A stretch of 64,000 nt of DNA from the NCBI GenBank assembly GCA_021151765.1, contig JAGKWR010000006.1, forward strand, positions 1 to 64,000. Reading direction: 5' to 3'. The translations under genes were made by a program, and so were the position numbers. Source of the stretch: Alphaproteobacteria bacterium. GTDB lineage: Bacteria > Pseudomonadota > Alphaproteobacteria > Rickettsiales > UBA1997. The notes below the pieces were generated by a model. It did not search any database and was not told the origin of the DNA. It saw only the letters and a list, made by a program, of their open reading frames with translations. Position 1 is the stretch's first letter, and each line of letters begins with the position of its first letter. Of the stretch, positions 26,326 through 36,232 are shown in pieces.

Positions 26326-27219
26326 ATGACCGCACAAATCATCGACGGCAAGCAAATCGCTGCCGAATTACGTTTGGAAATTGCTAAGCAAGTTTCTGAA
26401 ATCAAACAACAACATAAAATCACTCCAAGTTTGGCGGTGATTTTGGTTGGTAATGATCCAGCCAGCGAAGTTTATGTCAGCAACAAAGAAAAAGCCGCTC
26501 ATGCGGTTGGTATGAATTCCTTGCAATTCAAAATGCCGGCTGATGCTTCAGAAGAAGATTTGATCGCTAAAATTGAAGAGTTGAACTCTGACAAAAAAAT
26601 TCACGGAATTTTGGTGCAGTTGCCACTGCCAAAGCACATCGATACTAAAAAAGTCATTCGCACAATTAACCCTGACAAAGACGTTGATGGTTTCCACGTG
26701 ATTAACGTTGGTAAGCTATCAGTTGGTGAAATTGATGGAAAAGAAGGTGCTTTGATTCCTTGTACGCCAAAAGGTTGCGTTCATTTAATTAAGGCAACGC
26801 TTGGTAATAATATTGCTGGTTTGAAAGCTTTGGTGATTGGATCGTCAAACATTGTCGGTCGACCTTTGGCGCGATTGTTGATGCTTGAAAGCTGCACAGT
26901 GACAATCGCTAACCGTTCAACCAAAGATTTAAAAGCTGAATGTTTGCAATCCGACATCGTGATTGCTGCAGCTGGTGTTGTCGGCTTGGTTAAAGGCGAT
27001 ATGGTGAAAAAAGATGCAATCGTAATTGATGTTGGAATCAACCGCATCACTTTGACAGACGGAAAAACTAAATTGGTTGGTGATGTTGATTTTGATTCAG
27101 TAAAAAATGTTGCCAAAGCTGTTACTCCAGTTCCAGGTGGAGTTGGTCCAATGACAATTGCTTATCTTTTGAAAAACACTGTAGATTGCTGCAACAAAGC
27201 AATCGCTAACTCTAAATAG
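26326..27219 (+). CDS. folD: Bifunctional methylenetetrahydrofolate dehydrogenase/cyclohydrolase
   Basis: A 297-aa enzyme that interconverts methylene-, methenyl- and formyl-tetrahydrofolate. VGNDPASEVYVSNKEKAA (about 44) contains the substrate Tyr and catalytic Lys. HGILVQLPLPKHID (about 97) and PVPGGVGPMTIAYLL near the C-terminus are family signatures. It produces one-carbon units also used by TrmFO in this window. It is followed after 8 bases by the YfgM-like gene. Confidence 0.95.
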   Translation: MTAQIIDGKQIAAELRLEIAKQVSEIKQQHKITPSLAVILVGNDPASEVYVSNKEKAAHAVGMNSLQFKMPADASEEDLIAKIEELNSDKKIHGILVQLPLPKHIDTKKVIRTINPDKDVDGFHVINVGKLSVGEIDGKEGALIPCTPKGCVHLIKATLGNNIAGLKALVIGSSNIVGRPLARLLMLESCTVTIANRSTKDLKAECLQSDIVIAAAGVVGLVKGDMVKKDAIVIDVGINRITLTDGKTKLVGDVDFDSVKNVAKAVTPVPGGVGPMTIAYLLKNTVDCCNKAIANSK

Positions 27220-27227
27220 TCAAAAAT

Positions 27228-27956
27228 ATGATGAACAATAATGAAATAAACTCCGTTATCAATCAGGCTAAATCTGATGCTAAAAAAGATGCCATAAAAC
27301 AGTTTTTTAAACAAAACTCTAAAATCATTTCAACAATCTCAATGGTTTTAGTTGGTGCGACTATTGCTTACGGAGCTTTTTCGATTTATCAAAATTCACA
27401 AGAAGCTAAGTTTTCTGAAGTTTTTCACCAAGCTTTGATTGATCAGCAAATGGGCAATGTGGAAAAAGCCAAAGAAGAGCTTCAACAAATCTACAATTCT
27501 TCTGCTCCAAAAGGCATTCAATCTTTGGCATCACTTCGTTACGCCGCAATTTTGTTTGATGAAAATAAAAAAGCAGAAGCTGCCGCAATTTATCAACGCA
27601 TTAATGAATGCGGATCTTGTGATGTTTTCGTGCGAGATTTAGGCGGTTTGTTGGCAATTAAAACTTGGATTGCCGATGAAAATGAATTGCAAAAAGAAGA
27701 TTTATTGACGCGCGTTGAAGCTATCGAAAATCGCAGCAAAGAATTGCGTTATCAAATTTCTGAGCAAAAATCTTTCATTCATTTGCAAAAAAATAATTTA
27801 GAAAAAGCTTATGAAACTTTAGACGCGATTGCAAAATCGCCAGAAGCTTCTCAAACAGTCAAAGCAAGAGCACAGGAAGGTTTGAAAATTATCGCTTCGA
27901 AAGGTTACGCACCACAAGCGGTAAGTGTTGAAAACTCTAATCAAACTCAAAAATAA
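27228..27956 (+). CDS. YfgM-like TPR membrane protein
   Basis: A 242-aa protein with one N-terminal transmembrane helix (about residues 37-57, ISTISMVLVGATIAYGAF) after a short cytoplasmic segment, followed by TPR-like helical pairs in the periplasm. This is the architecture of the YfgM/DUF2133 family, which works with SecYEG, PpiD and outer-membrane assembly. The gene directly precedes bamB, as yfgM does in many proteobacteria, which supports the call. Confidence 0.75.
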   Translation: MMNNNEINSVINQAKSDAKKDAIKQFFKQNSKIISTISMVLVGATIAYGAFSIYQNSQEAKFSEVFHQALIDQQMGNVEKAKEELQQIYNSSAPKGIQSLASLRYAAILFDENKKAEAAAIYQRINECGSCDVFVRDLGGLLAIKTWIADENELQKEDLLTRVEAIENRSKELRYQISEQKSFIHLQKNNLEKAYETLDAIAKSPEASQTVKARAQEGLKIIASKGYAPQAVSVENSNQTQK

Positions 27957-27962
27957 TTTTAG

Positions 27963-29324
27963 ATGTTTTGTCGCTCTAAGCTTAACTATTTCCTGATTAT
28001 TTCACTGTTTTTCGCAGCGTCATGTTCTGATAAGAAAAAAGAATATGACAAAGCGAAAGCGGTTTCAGCCTTTGCAATTATTGATCCGATAAAGGTTGAT
28101 CCAGCTTTGGAAAAAGTGGCAATAAATTCGCCATCGCAACAAGAAAATGATTCATGGAATGGTTCAAGCGCTGAGCAAAACCAACGCTTCGAAAACGCTG
28201 CTAAAAATTTTAAAACTACTAAATCTTGGTTTAGCTCAGTTAAAAATATTTCTTTGCAAGAATCTTCGCTTTATTGGACAGGTTTCGGCTCAACTGCTAA
28301 CGACGATTTTGTTTTTGCTCCAGTAATCAAAAACAACAAAATTTATACTCTAAATGCTGCTGGAAAAATGGTCGCTTACGATCTTTCATCTGGAGAAAAA
28401 TTGTGGAAGAGTCGCGTTTTTGCGAGCAAGTTTTTGAAAAATTACCGTAGTCCAAAAATTTATTTGGCTGACGACAAAATTTTTGCAACCGCTGGTGTCA
28501 ATAAAATTGCTGCAGTTAGTGCAATTGATGGCCAAATTTTGTGGTCAAAAGATATCGCCTCAATTCCAGTTTCAGCGCCAGTTTCTGATGGTGAAATGGT
28601 TTATTTTACAACAAACGACAACAAGCTTTACGCTTTAAATGCCAAAGATGGCGAGATTCAATGGATTTCATCAGCTATTATGCGTAGCACAGCAATTTTT
28701 GGCGCGGCTGATCCAGTTTTTTACAAAGATCAAATTATTGCCGCATTTTCTTCAGGAGAAGTTTACGCACTTAAGAAAAAAACTGGTGAATTATTATGGT
28801 CGCAAGAGCTCAACGTTAGTAAAGCTAACAGCTCAGATTTTTATCTAAACGACATTGACGCAACGCCGGTAATCAAAGGAAATAGGATGTTCGTCATCGG
28901 CAATGGTGGCGTGATGATGGCAATTGATTTGACCAACGGTAACTATCTATGGCGTAAAGAAATTGCCGGAATTGTCGATTTCTGGGCGGCTGGCGACTTT
29001 TTGTTTGTAATTGATAATGACAATAAATTGCTTTCCGTTCAGCAAAAAAGCGGCGCGATTAAATGGATTTCGCAATTACCAAATTTAGAAAAAGATAAAA
29101 AACCAGAAAGCAAATTAATTTATAATGGCGTAGTGATGATGGGAGATAAGCTAGTTATTTCTGGCACTGACGGCCAATTATTAATCGCTTCACCGCAAGA
29201 TGGAAAAGTGGAAAACACTTTTGAAATCGGCAAAAGAATTTATCACGCACCTGTTGTTGTAAACGGCAAAATCTACTTCCACAATATGGGCAGCTACGTG
29301 GTTAACATCCTTGAAATTCAATAG
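27963..29324 (+). CDS. bamB: Outer membrane assembly lipoprotein BamB
   Basis: A 453-aa lipoprotein with a signal sequence ending in the lipobox FFAASC (Cys at about residue 21). The mature part is a beta-propeller of PQQ-like repeats; recurring motifs include AYDLSSGEKLWKS, AIDGQILWSKD, AKDGEIQWIS and KKTGELLWSQ. BamB helps the BamA complex insert beta-barrel proteins. About 70 polar residues precede the propeller. It is coupled to the YfgM-like gene (6-base gap) and followed closely by valS. Confidence 0.88.
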   Translation: MFCRSKLNYFLIISLFFAASCSDKKKEYDKAKAVSAFAIIDPIKVDPALEKVAINSPSQQENDSWNGSSAEQNQRFENAAKNFKTTKSWFSSVKNISLQESSLYWTGFGSTANDDFVFAPVIKNNKIYTLNAAGKMVAYDLSSGEKLWKSRVFASKFLKNYRSPKIYLADDKIFATAGVNKIAAVSAIDGQILWSKDIASIPVSAPVSDGEMVYFTTNDNKLYALNAKDGEIQWISSAIMRSTAIFGAADPVFYKDQIIAAFSSGEVYALKKKTGELLWSQELNVSKANSSDFYLNDIDATPVIKGNRMFVIGNGGVMMAIDLTNGNYLWRKEIAGIVDFWAAGDFLFVIDNDNKLLSVQQKSGAIKWISQLPNLEKDKKPESKLIYNGVVMMGDKLVISGTDGQLLIASPQDGKVENTFEIGKRIYHAPVVVNGKIYFHNMGSYVVNILEIQ

Positions 29325-29333
29325 TTCAAAACA

Positions 29334-31793
29334 ATGTCTGAGAAAAAATTAACTGATAAGTACGATGCTAAAACGCGCGAGAAATTCTGGCAAAATCACT
29401 GGAAAGAGCAGGGCATTTTTACCTTTAAAAATGACAAAACAAAAGCTGAAACTTTCGTAATTGATACGCCACCGCCTACAGTTTCAGGGCTTTTGCATAT
29501 GGGTCACGTTTTTTCTTACACCCAAGCTGACTTCGTGGCACGTTTTCAGCGTATGTCGGGCAAAGATGTTTTCTATCCAATGGGTTTTGACGATAATGGT
29601 CTGCCAACTGAACGTTTGGTTGAAAAAATTATCGGTAAAAAAGCCGGAGTTTATGAAGCGGAAAATGGTCACGGATCTTTCGTAAAAAAATGTCGCGAAG
29701 AAGTTGAGGCTGCAGAAACAGAGTTCGAAGCGCTTTTCAATTCAATCGCGCTTTCAGTTGATTGGAATGAGAAATATCAAACTATCTCGCCAGAATCACA
29801 AAAAATTTCGCAAGCCAGTTTTGTTGATTTGTATCGTAAAAATTTAGTTGAGAAAAAATTCGAACCAGTTTTTTGGGATATTTCTGACCGCACAGCCTTG
29901 GCGCAAGCTGACTTGATCGACAAGGAAGTTGAAGGCACGATGAATTACATTTTGTTCGAAATTGAAGGTTTGGACGAAAAACTAGAAATCATGACTACGC
30001 GTCCAGAGCTTTTGCCAGCTTGCGTTGCGGTGATGGTTCACCCAGAAGACAAGCGTTACAAACATCTTCACGGACGTAATGCCATCACTCCACTTTTTGG
30101 CGTAAAAGTTAAAATTATCGCGGATGATTTAGTGCAACTCGACAAAGGAACAGGCGCGGTGATGTGCTGTACTTTTGGTGACGAAACCGACATCCGCTGG
30201 TGGAAGAAACATAATCTTGAGCTGAAAGTTATTGTTGGCAAAGACGGCAAAATCGAAGGTTTACCGCTGAAACAATTCAAAGATAAAGTTATCGAAGATT
30301 TGAAAGCACAAGGCATTTTGCAAAAACAAGAAACCATCAAACGCGCCGTAAAATGTGCAGAGCGTTCAGGAGTGCCAATTGAAATTTTGGTGGTGCCGCA
30401 ATGGTTTATCAAAGTTTTAGACAAAAAAGAACTGCTTAAACAAAAAGCCGCTGAGTGTAATTGGTATCCTGATTACATGAAAGTGCGTATTGACCAATGG
30501 ATTGATGGACTTCAATGGGATTGGTGTATCAGCCGCCAACGTTTCTTTGGTGTGAAATTTCCGGTTTGGTATTCAAAAAGAGCAGGTGAAGAAGGTAAAA
30601 TTCTGGTAGCTGATGCTGATCAATTGCCGTGCGATCCTGAAGTTGATTTGCCGAAAGGTTACGCGCGCGAGGAAGTGACTGCCGAAACCGACATTATGGA
30701 CACTTGGGCGACTTCGTCAATCAGCCCACAGCTTTCCAGCAAAGGAATCAGCAATGAAATCAGTTTCGACAAAGCTCGTCACGAAAAACTTTTCCCAGCT
30801 GATTTGCGTCCACAAGCTCATGAAATTATTCGTACTTGGGCGTTTTATACGATCGTGAAAGCTGCACTTCACCAAAACTCAATTCCGTGGAAAAACTTGA
30901 TGATTTCGGGTTGGTGTTTGGCGTCAGACAAAACCAAAATGAGTAAATCAAAAGGCAATGTGGTTACTCCAACGGCTTTGATCGAAGAAAAAGGTTCAGA
31001 CATTGTGCGTTATTGGGCCTCAACTTCGCATCTTGGTGCGGATACTGCTTACAGTGAAGAAGTTTTCAAAATCGGCCAAAAATTGGTGACCAAACTTTTC
31101 AACGCCGCGAAATTCGCTTCGATGAATTTCGACAAGTTGCAAGAAAACGCTGTGATTACCGAAGCCTCAGATTTGTGGATCTTGTCGCGCTTGCATCAAA
31201 CAGCAGCAAAAGCGACTGCAGAATTTGAACAGTTCGAATATGCGCGTGCGCGTGAAGCGATTGAACAATTTTTCTGGCACGATTTCTGCGACAATTATTT
31301 AGAAATTTGTAAAGTTCGTTCTTATGGTTTGGCGGCTGAAAAGCTTGCTGGCGTTGAATTAAACGAAGCGCAGAAAGCTGAAATTGTTGCTAAACAACAA
31401 AGCGCGATTGTTACTTTACGCATTTGTTTGAATACGCTTTTGAAACTGTTCGCACCTTTTATTCCGCACATTTGCGACGAGATTTATTCATCAATTTTTG
31501 CTGACGAATTTGCTCAAACTAAGTCGATTAACGCTCGCGGAAATTGGCCGAAATTGTCAGAAAAATTCTTCAGCCAAAAATATCTTGAAGTTGGCGAAGC
31601 CGCTTTAGCCGTGATTTTTGAAGTCAGAAAATTCAAATCTGAACAAAATATTTCGATGAAAACTACCGTGCAAAAATTGTTGGTAAATTCGTCAATTGAT
31701 TTGTCAGAAATTGCCGAAGATTTGAAAAATGTTTGTAACGCTCAAGAGTTAGAATTTGTTCAAACTGGCCAATTAGTAGAAATTATTCTTTAA
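29334..31793 (+). CDS. valS: Valyl-tRNA synthetase, archaeal type
   Basis: A class I synthetase of 819 aa that charges tRNA-Val. The HIGH motif is HMGH in TPPPTVSGLLHMGHVFSYTQ (about 44-63) and KMSKSKGN lies near 539. The editing domain has MTTRPELLPACVA (about 222). The PTVSG..FSYTQ context and length below 850 aa are those of archaeal ValRS rather than the roughly 950-aa bacterial form. Rickettsia is known for an archaeal-genre ValRS, so this gene supports a Rickettsiales-like origin. It ends 4 bases inside the convergent DUF2798 gene. Confidence 0.93.
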   Translation: MSEKKLTDKYDAKTREKFWQNHWKEQGIFTFKNDKTKAETFVIDTPPPTVSGLLHMGHVFSYTQADFVARFQRMSGKDVFYPMGFDDNGLPTERLVEKIIGKKAGVYEAENGHGSFVKKCREEVEAAETEFEALFNSIALSVDWNEKYQTISPESQKISQASFVDLYRKNLVEKKFEPVFWDISDRTALAQADLIDKEVEGTMNYILFEIEGLDEKLEIMTTRPELLPACVAVMVHPEDKRYKHLHGRNAITPLFGVKVKIIADDLVQLDKGTGAVMCCTFGDETDIRWWKKHNLELKVIVGKDGKIEGLPLKQFKDKVIEDLKAQGILQKQETIKRAVKCAERSGVPIEILVVPQWFIKVLDKKELLKQKAAECNWYPDYMKVRIDQWIDGLQWDWCISRQRFFGVKFPVWYSKRAGEEGKILVADADQLPCDPEVDLPKGYAREEVTAETDIMDTWATSSISPQLSSKGISNEISFDKARHEKLFPADLRPQAHEIIRTWAFYTIVKAALHQNSIPWKNLMISGWCLASDKTKMSKSKGNVVTPTALIEEKGSDIVRYWASTSHLGADTAYSEEVFKIGQKLVTKLFNAAKFASMNFDKLQENAVITEASDLWILSRLHQTAAKATAEFEQFEYARAREAIEQFFWHDFCDNYLEICKVRSYGLAAEKLAGVELNEAQKAEIVAKQQSAIVTLRICLNTLLKLFAPFIPHICDEIYSSIFADEFAQTKSINARGNWPKLSEKFFSQKYLEVGEAALAVIFEVRKFKSEQNISMKTTVQKLLVNSSIDLSEIAEDLKNVCNAQELEFVQTGQLVEIIL

Positions 31794-32014
31794 GATTCGC
31801 AGATCTTTTTGACTAATTTCTGCACTTGCGGGGCCACAAAATAAGCTGTTGGAAAGGCAATTAGGAAAGCAAAAACAAAAGAGTGCATCCAAATAAAAAA
31901 GAAATTTTCTACAAATCCGCGATTAATCAAAGTCATGGCGCCAGACATCACAAACGCCATGATTAGCGCCATGAAAAATGGAAAGAGTAGGCGCGGATTT
32001 CTTAGTTTAATCAT
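31790..32014 (-). CDS. DUF2798 small membrane protein
   Basis: A 74-aa protein with two predicted transmembrane helices (about 10-30 and 40-62) and the segment LLFPFFMALIMAFVMSG typical of DUF2798. Its function is unknown. The gene is the last of the minus-strand glycan cluster and its start overlaps the GtrA gene end by 4 bases. Confidence 0.7.
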   Translation of the reverse strand: MIKLRNPRLLFPFFMALIMAFVMSGAMTLINRGFVENFFFIWMHSFVFAFLIAFPTAYFVAPQVQKLVKKICES

Positions 32015-32409
32015 TTGAAAGCGAAAAATTTGTAAATCAAAAAGCTGCTAAAAGTTAAAAATCCAAGTGCGATTAAATGAGCTAAATCTGCTGGGTAAAA
32101 GTTCATACCTATTAGTGCGAATGCTTTCCTTAATAATAAGGACATAGCTATAACAAAAAAAAGATTCAGCGTATTTACGATGCAAAAGTTACGAATTTGA
32201 AGAGTCAAATTTTGTTTAGAGTAAGGAAAAACAAATATTTTATTTAATAGGAATGCAGTAATCATACCTATTAAGTAAGATAGAATTATTGCTAAGACGA
32301 AGCTAGTCCAATAATTGATAACTATTCTTGATAGGTAATTTATAAAAGCAGAAGTAATTCCAACTAAAAAGAACCGCAAAAATTGTTTAGTTAAGAAATG
32401 CTTAATCAT
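32011..32409 (-). CDS. GtrA-like flippase-family membrane protein
   Basis: A 132-aa protein with four predicted transmembrane helices, matching the GtrA family. LRFFLVGITSAFINYL near the N-terminus and SYLIGMITAFLLNKIFVF are family signatures. GtrA proteins are linked to transfer of polyprenyl-phosphate-bound sugars across the inner membrane. In mycobacteria a GtrA protein (Rv3789) sits beside dprE1 and dprE2, as here. The ATG at 32409 overlaps the preceding stop by 8 bases and is preferred over the ATG at 32424. Confidence 0.82.
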   Translation of the reverse strand: MIKHFLTKQFLRFFLVGITSAFINYLSRIVINYWTSFVLAIILSYLIGMITAFLLNKIFVFPYSKQNLTLQIRNFCIVNTLNLFFVIAMSLLLRKAFALIGMNFYPADLAHLIALGFLTFSSFLIYKFFAFK

Positions 32410-33697
32410 TTTTAGTTGCCTCATTTGCCATCATTTTGCCAAAGCCGATACTTTCAGAAATGCCGCGATCTTCAGGATAATAATAACAAGTGTCGGCGGC
32501 GAATAAACCTTTAACTGGCAATTTGAAAGGTGGTAAATTTTGCAAGAAATTTGGCGGACAAATTGGTTGCGAATAGCGGTAACGGCTGGCGTGAATTGCT
32601 AAAAAGTCGTCATCTTGCAAAGCCGGATTAATTTTTTGCAAATAGCTTTTCACTTTATTGACGAAAGCTGCGTCGCTGTCTTGAAACTTCGGATTGTCAA
32701 ACGGCATATAAAATGGTACGTAAACGACAGAATTTTCTAAAGGGCGCAAGTTGCTGTATTCGACAATTCCCGGAATGTCCATGGTGTCGTCATTAACATT
32801 CAGCCAGAAATTTTCACTGACCGCTTTTTTCAATTTAACGATTACGCAAACTACGGCGATGTTTTGGATTGAGCGATATTTCTGCAAAATTTCACGATCT
32901 AAATCAGGCATCAATTTTGGTAAATAAGGAATTGGCGCGGTGCTGATTACGCAATCAAACTTCTCGAAAGAATCGCTGAAATTAACGCCAACAACAGCAT
33001 TATTTTCGATTATCACTTTTTGCACCGGAGTTTTCAGGCGTATTTCGCCGCCATTATTTTCGATGTAGGATTTCATCGCTTGCAACAAAGTTTCTGAACC
33101 GCCTTCTAAATAGCCAAGTTTCTCTTTGAAAAGGTTGTAACGGGAACGACCAATACGGCGGATGCGGCTCCAAATCCAAGCGGCGGAAAGGTTGTCGCTG
33201 AATTGGTAAAATTTAAAGGCGAAAAGTTTGTGCCATAAAACTGCGTAAGCTTCAGCACCGACCCATTTTTTGATCCAAGTTACGGCGTCAATTTGATCGA
33301 GATCTTGCCAATTATTGCGATTTACTGACAAAAAAGCGTGAAGTCCGCAACGAAATTTCGCGATCAAACTTAATCCCGGAAATTTAAGTAAGGCAATTGG
33401 ATTGCCCCAAGGTGAAATTTTTTTGCCAAAAAAGTAGCCCATTTTAGTAGTGCGCCAATTCATCTTGTCGGCGATTTTAAGTTCATCCAGAAGTGCCAAG
33501 AAATCGTAGTCGCTATTGCAGTGAAAATGGTAGTAACGCTCGATTTGCAAACCCGCGAAATCAAAAGTTGCGGTCATGCCTCCAATACGATCATCAGCTT
33601 CAAAAATTACTGGTTGGTAACCATTTTTAACCAGCTGGTAAGCAACAGCCAAACCCATTGGTCCGGCGCCAATAACGGCAAATTTCTTTTTTGTCAT
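32402..33697 (-). CDS. FAD-dependent amine-oxidase-type oxidoreductase
   Basis: A 431-aa flavoprotein of the protoporphyrinogen oxidase/UDP-galactopyranose mutase-like group. The dinucleotide motif is VIGAGPMGLAVAYQL (about 7), EADDRIGGM (about 34) binds FAD ribose, and the C-terminal LFAADTCYYYPEDRG holds the second FAD segment. The substrate is unknown. Members of this group are often found in surface-glycan loci, and it sits between GtrA and the candidate glycosyltransferase here. Confidence 0.75.
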   Translation of the reverse strand: MTKKKFAVIGAGPMGLAVAYQLVKNGYQPVIFEADDRIGGMTATFDFAGLQIERYYHFHCNSDYDFLALLDELKIADKMNWRTTKMGYFFGKKISPWGNPIALLKFPGLSLIAKFRCGLHAFLSVNRNNWQDLDQIDAVTWIKKWVGAEAYAVLWHKLFAFKFYQFSDNLSAAWIWSRIRRIGRSRYNLFKEKLGYLEGGSETLLQAMKSYIENNGGEIRLKTPVQKVIIENNAVVGVNFSDSFEKFDCVISTAPIPYLPKLMPDLDREILQKYRSIQNIAVVCVIVKLKKAVSENFWLNVNDDTMDIPGIVEYSNLRPLENSVVYVPFYMPFDNPKFQDSDAAFVNKVKSYLQKINPALQDDDFLAIHASRYRYSQPICPPNFLQNLPPFKLPVKGLFAADTCYYYPEDRGISESIGFGKMMANEATKND

Positions 33698-33747
33698 CTA
33701 GTCTAAAACGATTTTGCTGTAAGTTGGGTTAGGATAAGAAAATAATT

Positions 33748-35481
33748 TTATCGTTTTAAATGATTAATCTTTTGAAGATCTATAGTCATTTTGCAGTTTG
33801 GATGTTCTCCTTTTAAAGTAATTTGGTTATTCGCTTTGTTATTGAGGAAGTAGATTTTAAATCCAGAAGTGCGCGCTTTTCGTTCATGAAGAGCTTCTTT
33901 CACGTCTTTACGTAAAGCGCCGGTTAGGCCATATCCGATGATTTCGTTTTTGTCATTTAGAACGAAGATTTTTTGCGGAGCTTCTTTTGCTGAAGAATTA
34001 TAAATCCATCCAGTAACGGCAAAGTAATTGGAATCACCTTCTATTTTTAAAATTTCGTCAGTATGGCCAAGACAATTTTCTTGCGGAAGTTCTTCGTCTA
34101 ATTTTGTTCCGATAATTTTATTTACATCTTTGATTAATGGGTGATTAAAAATCGTTAGATCTTTTTCGCGCCAAGAAGGAGCGGAATCGGAAACCCAATT
34201 ATTTGGATACACAGCAAATGTTTGTTTTTCATCTTTAACTCCCATTTCAAGAGCAACGGCAGCCATCATTCTCGAAAAATTAATATTATAAGGTGTTTTA
34301 ATTGCGGATTTTTGGTTTGAAAAAAGTAATCCAAAAAGCGTTAAAGAAGAAGCTAAAGCTAGTTTTAAAATGTGTTTTTTTAGATAAGTTTCGAAGTGTT
34401 TAAACAACAAAATTACGATGCAAATCCATGCCATCAGAACTGGTGTGGAATATCTGCTTGAAAGTGATTGTTCTATTCCAAAAAGTAAACGACCACCACC
34501 AGTTATGACTGATAAAATTTCAACATAAAATACGAAAAACAAGAGAGACAATTCTAGTTTAGAACGATTTTTCCAATTTCTTAAAATATTTATTACAAAA
34601 AATAATGAGGTTGCAACCATCACAAAACCAAAAGTTGGAATGATAAAACTGGTGGCTCTATTTTCCGGAGATACTAAATAGGAAATAGGACTTCCTAAAT
34701 AAGACAATGCGTAATGGATAAGACCAATAGGATCAGTAATTAAGGTTTTGGTTAAAGATCCGTGATGTGGCAGAGAATGAAAATTGTAGAAATAGGCGTA
34801 GCAACCAGCAATAGAGAGTAAAAATAATACTAAAGTTCTACGCCAGCTAAGTCCTAGTGTAACTGCTAAAATTGTTGCGAAAGGTAGTGCTAAAGCTCCA
34901 TTTGCCATAGTTCCTAAAGAAAGTACTCCAAATAGACAGCTGTGAAAGAAAAATAATTTAGATTTTTCTTGGTTTTCGGTCGATTTATACAAAAAGAAAA
35001 AACAAATTAGTGGTAAAATTTGTGCCAGAAAAAATTGTGATTCAAACTCCCAAACAAAGTTTTCCCACTGAATCCAAGAAAATAAAAGTGCTAGAGTAAT
35101 TGATTTTACAACGATTCGTAAATTTTTTGATGATTCATCACCATTTGAATCGATAAACTTCCAGAAAGTGACTAAAGATAATAATGGTAAAAAGAAGTTT
35201 AGTGTTAGTAAGAAAATAAATTTACCACCAAACCAGTATAAATCAGCGCTGAATAACAAGCGGCTTAAAAAAATTCGATGTTCATTATGTTGCTTAAATA
35301 GAACGGAAAAATTGCCTTTTTCGAAATCTTCCTGCATTGACAAGATTGACCAACTATCCCAGAAAGGAACCCCTGTATAGCTTTTATAAATTCCAATTGC
35401 GGTAAATATTGGATAGCAAATGGCAATCAAACATAAAAAAACCAAAACTAGTTTTTCGTAGAAATTATTGTTATTTGTCAT
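33748..35481 (-). CDS. Polytopic membrane protein, candidate GT-C glycosyltransferase
   Basis: A 577-aa inner-membrane protein with about ten or more hydrophobic helices over residues 8-390, followed by a soluble C-terminal part of about 180 residues. The first periplasmic loop has VPFWDSWSIL and KQHNEHRIFLSR, acidic and basic residues placed as in GT-C transferases that use polyprenyl-phosphate sugars. I do not recognise a named family. Neighbours that would make and flip a polyprenyl-phosphate pentose make it the best candidate for the transferase. It lies 1 base from the DprE2-like gene. Confidence 0.55.
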   Translation of the reverse strand: MTNNNNFYEKLVLVFLCLIAICYPIFTAIGIYKSYTGVPFWDSWSILSMQEDFEKGNFSVLFKQHNEHRIFLSRLLFSADLYWFGGKFIFLLTLNFFLPLLSLVTFWKFIDSNGDESSKNLRIVVKSITLALLFSWIQWENFVWEFESQFFLAQILPLICFFFLYKSTENQEKSKLFFFHSCLFGVLSLGTMANGALALPFATILAVTLGLSWRRTLVLFLLSIAGCYAYFYNFHSLPHHGSLTKTLITDPIGLIHYALSYLGSPISYLVSPENRATSFIIPTFGFVMVATSLFFVINILRNWKNRSKLELSLLFFVFYVEILSVITGGGRLLFGIEQSLSSRYSTPVLMAWICIVILLFKHFETYLKKHILKLALASSLTLFGLLFSNQKSAIKTPYNINFSRMMAAVALEMGVKDEKQTFAVYPNNWVSDSAPSWREKDLTIFNHPLIKDVNKIIGTKLDEELPQENCLGHTDEILKIEGDSNYFAVTGWIYNSSAKEAPQKIFVLNDKNEIIGYGLTGALRKDVKEALHERKARTSGFKIYFLNNKANNQITLKGEHPNCKMTIDLQKINHLKR

Positions 35482-35482
35482 T

Positions 35483-36232
35483 TTAAAACTTCAGTTTTTT
35501 AAAAATTTTCTCCGGAATGTTTTTGATGATTAGCATGATCAAAAACCAGAATTTTGGGGTATAAATTGAGTCGCATTTTTTTGTTATAGCGTTGCAAATA
35601 TCTTTTGCGACTTGATCGCTAGTAGCAACTAGAATTTTTGGCAAAGCTAACCCTTGAGTCATCGGAGTTGCCACAAAACCCGGTTTGATGGTTAAAACGT
35701 GAACATTACTTTTGCTTAAACGAGCGCGCAAACCGGAACAAAAAGTGGTAATTGCCGCTTTGGCGCTGCCGTAAAGATAGTTGGAAGCGCGGCCGCGATC
35801 GCCAGCAACTGAAGAAATCACCGCAATAGTTCCGCTTTTTTGTTGTTCCATTTTATTGGCTAAGAGCGTCAAAAATGAAATTACACTCAAAGCGTTGGAT
35901 GAAAATTCTTGCAGCGCGACGGCAACATTTTCTTGGCAATTTTGTTGATTGGGCAAAGTGCCGTGAGCAATTAAAGCGATGTCGATGGTGCTGATTCTTT
36001 GCAAAATTTCTTTGTGCATTTCGAAGTTATTCATGTCAGCTTTGATCGTTTCAACGTCAACAGCACCACGCACTTTCAAGTCGTCAGCAATTTGTGCGAG
36101 TTTTTCGTTGTTACGCGCTACCAATAAAAATTGTGATTTTTCTGTAGCCCAAATTTTAGCACAAGAATTGGCAATTGCCGAAGTAGCGCCAATAATTAAG
36201 ATTTTCTTTGTTGCGATTGATTCGTTGTTCAT
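35483..36232 (-). CDS. dprE2: DprE2-like short-chain dehydrogenase
   Basis: A 249-aa SDR with GATSAIANSCAKIWA (about 15), AHGTLPNQQ, VISSVAGDRGRASNYLYGSAK (Ser and YxxxK) and KPGFVATPMTQGL. The ATSAIA and GDRGRxSNYxYGSAK blocks match DprE2, which reduces the 2-keto intermediate to polyprenyl-phosphoryl arabinose. The ATG at 36232 overlaps the DprE1-like stop (ATGA) and is preferred to a TTG at 36250. Adjacent DprE1 and UbiA homologues make the pathway call stronger than the sequence alone. Confidence 0.82.
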   Translation of the reverse strand: MNNESIATKKILIIGATSAIANSCAKIWATEKSQFLLVARNNEKLAQIADDLKVRGAVDVETIKADMNNFEMHKEILQRISTIDIALIAHGTLPNQQNCQENVAVALQEFSSNALSVISFLTLLANKMEQQKSGTIAVISSVAGDRGRASNYLYGSAKAAITTFCSGLRARLSKSNVHVLTIKPGFVATPMTQGLALPKILVATSDQVAKDICNAITKKCDSIYTPKFWFLIMLIIKNIPEKIFKKLKF

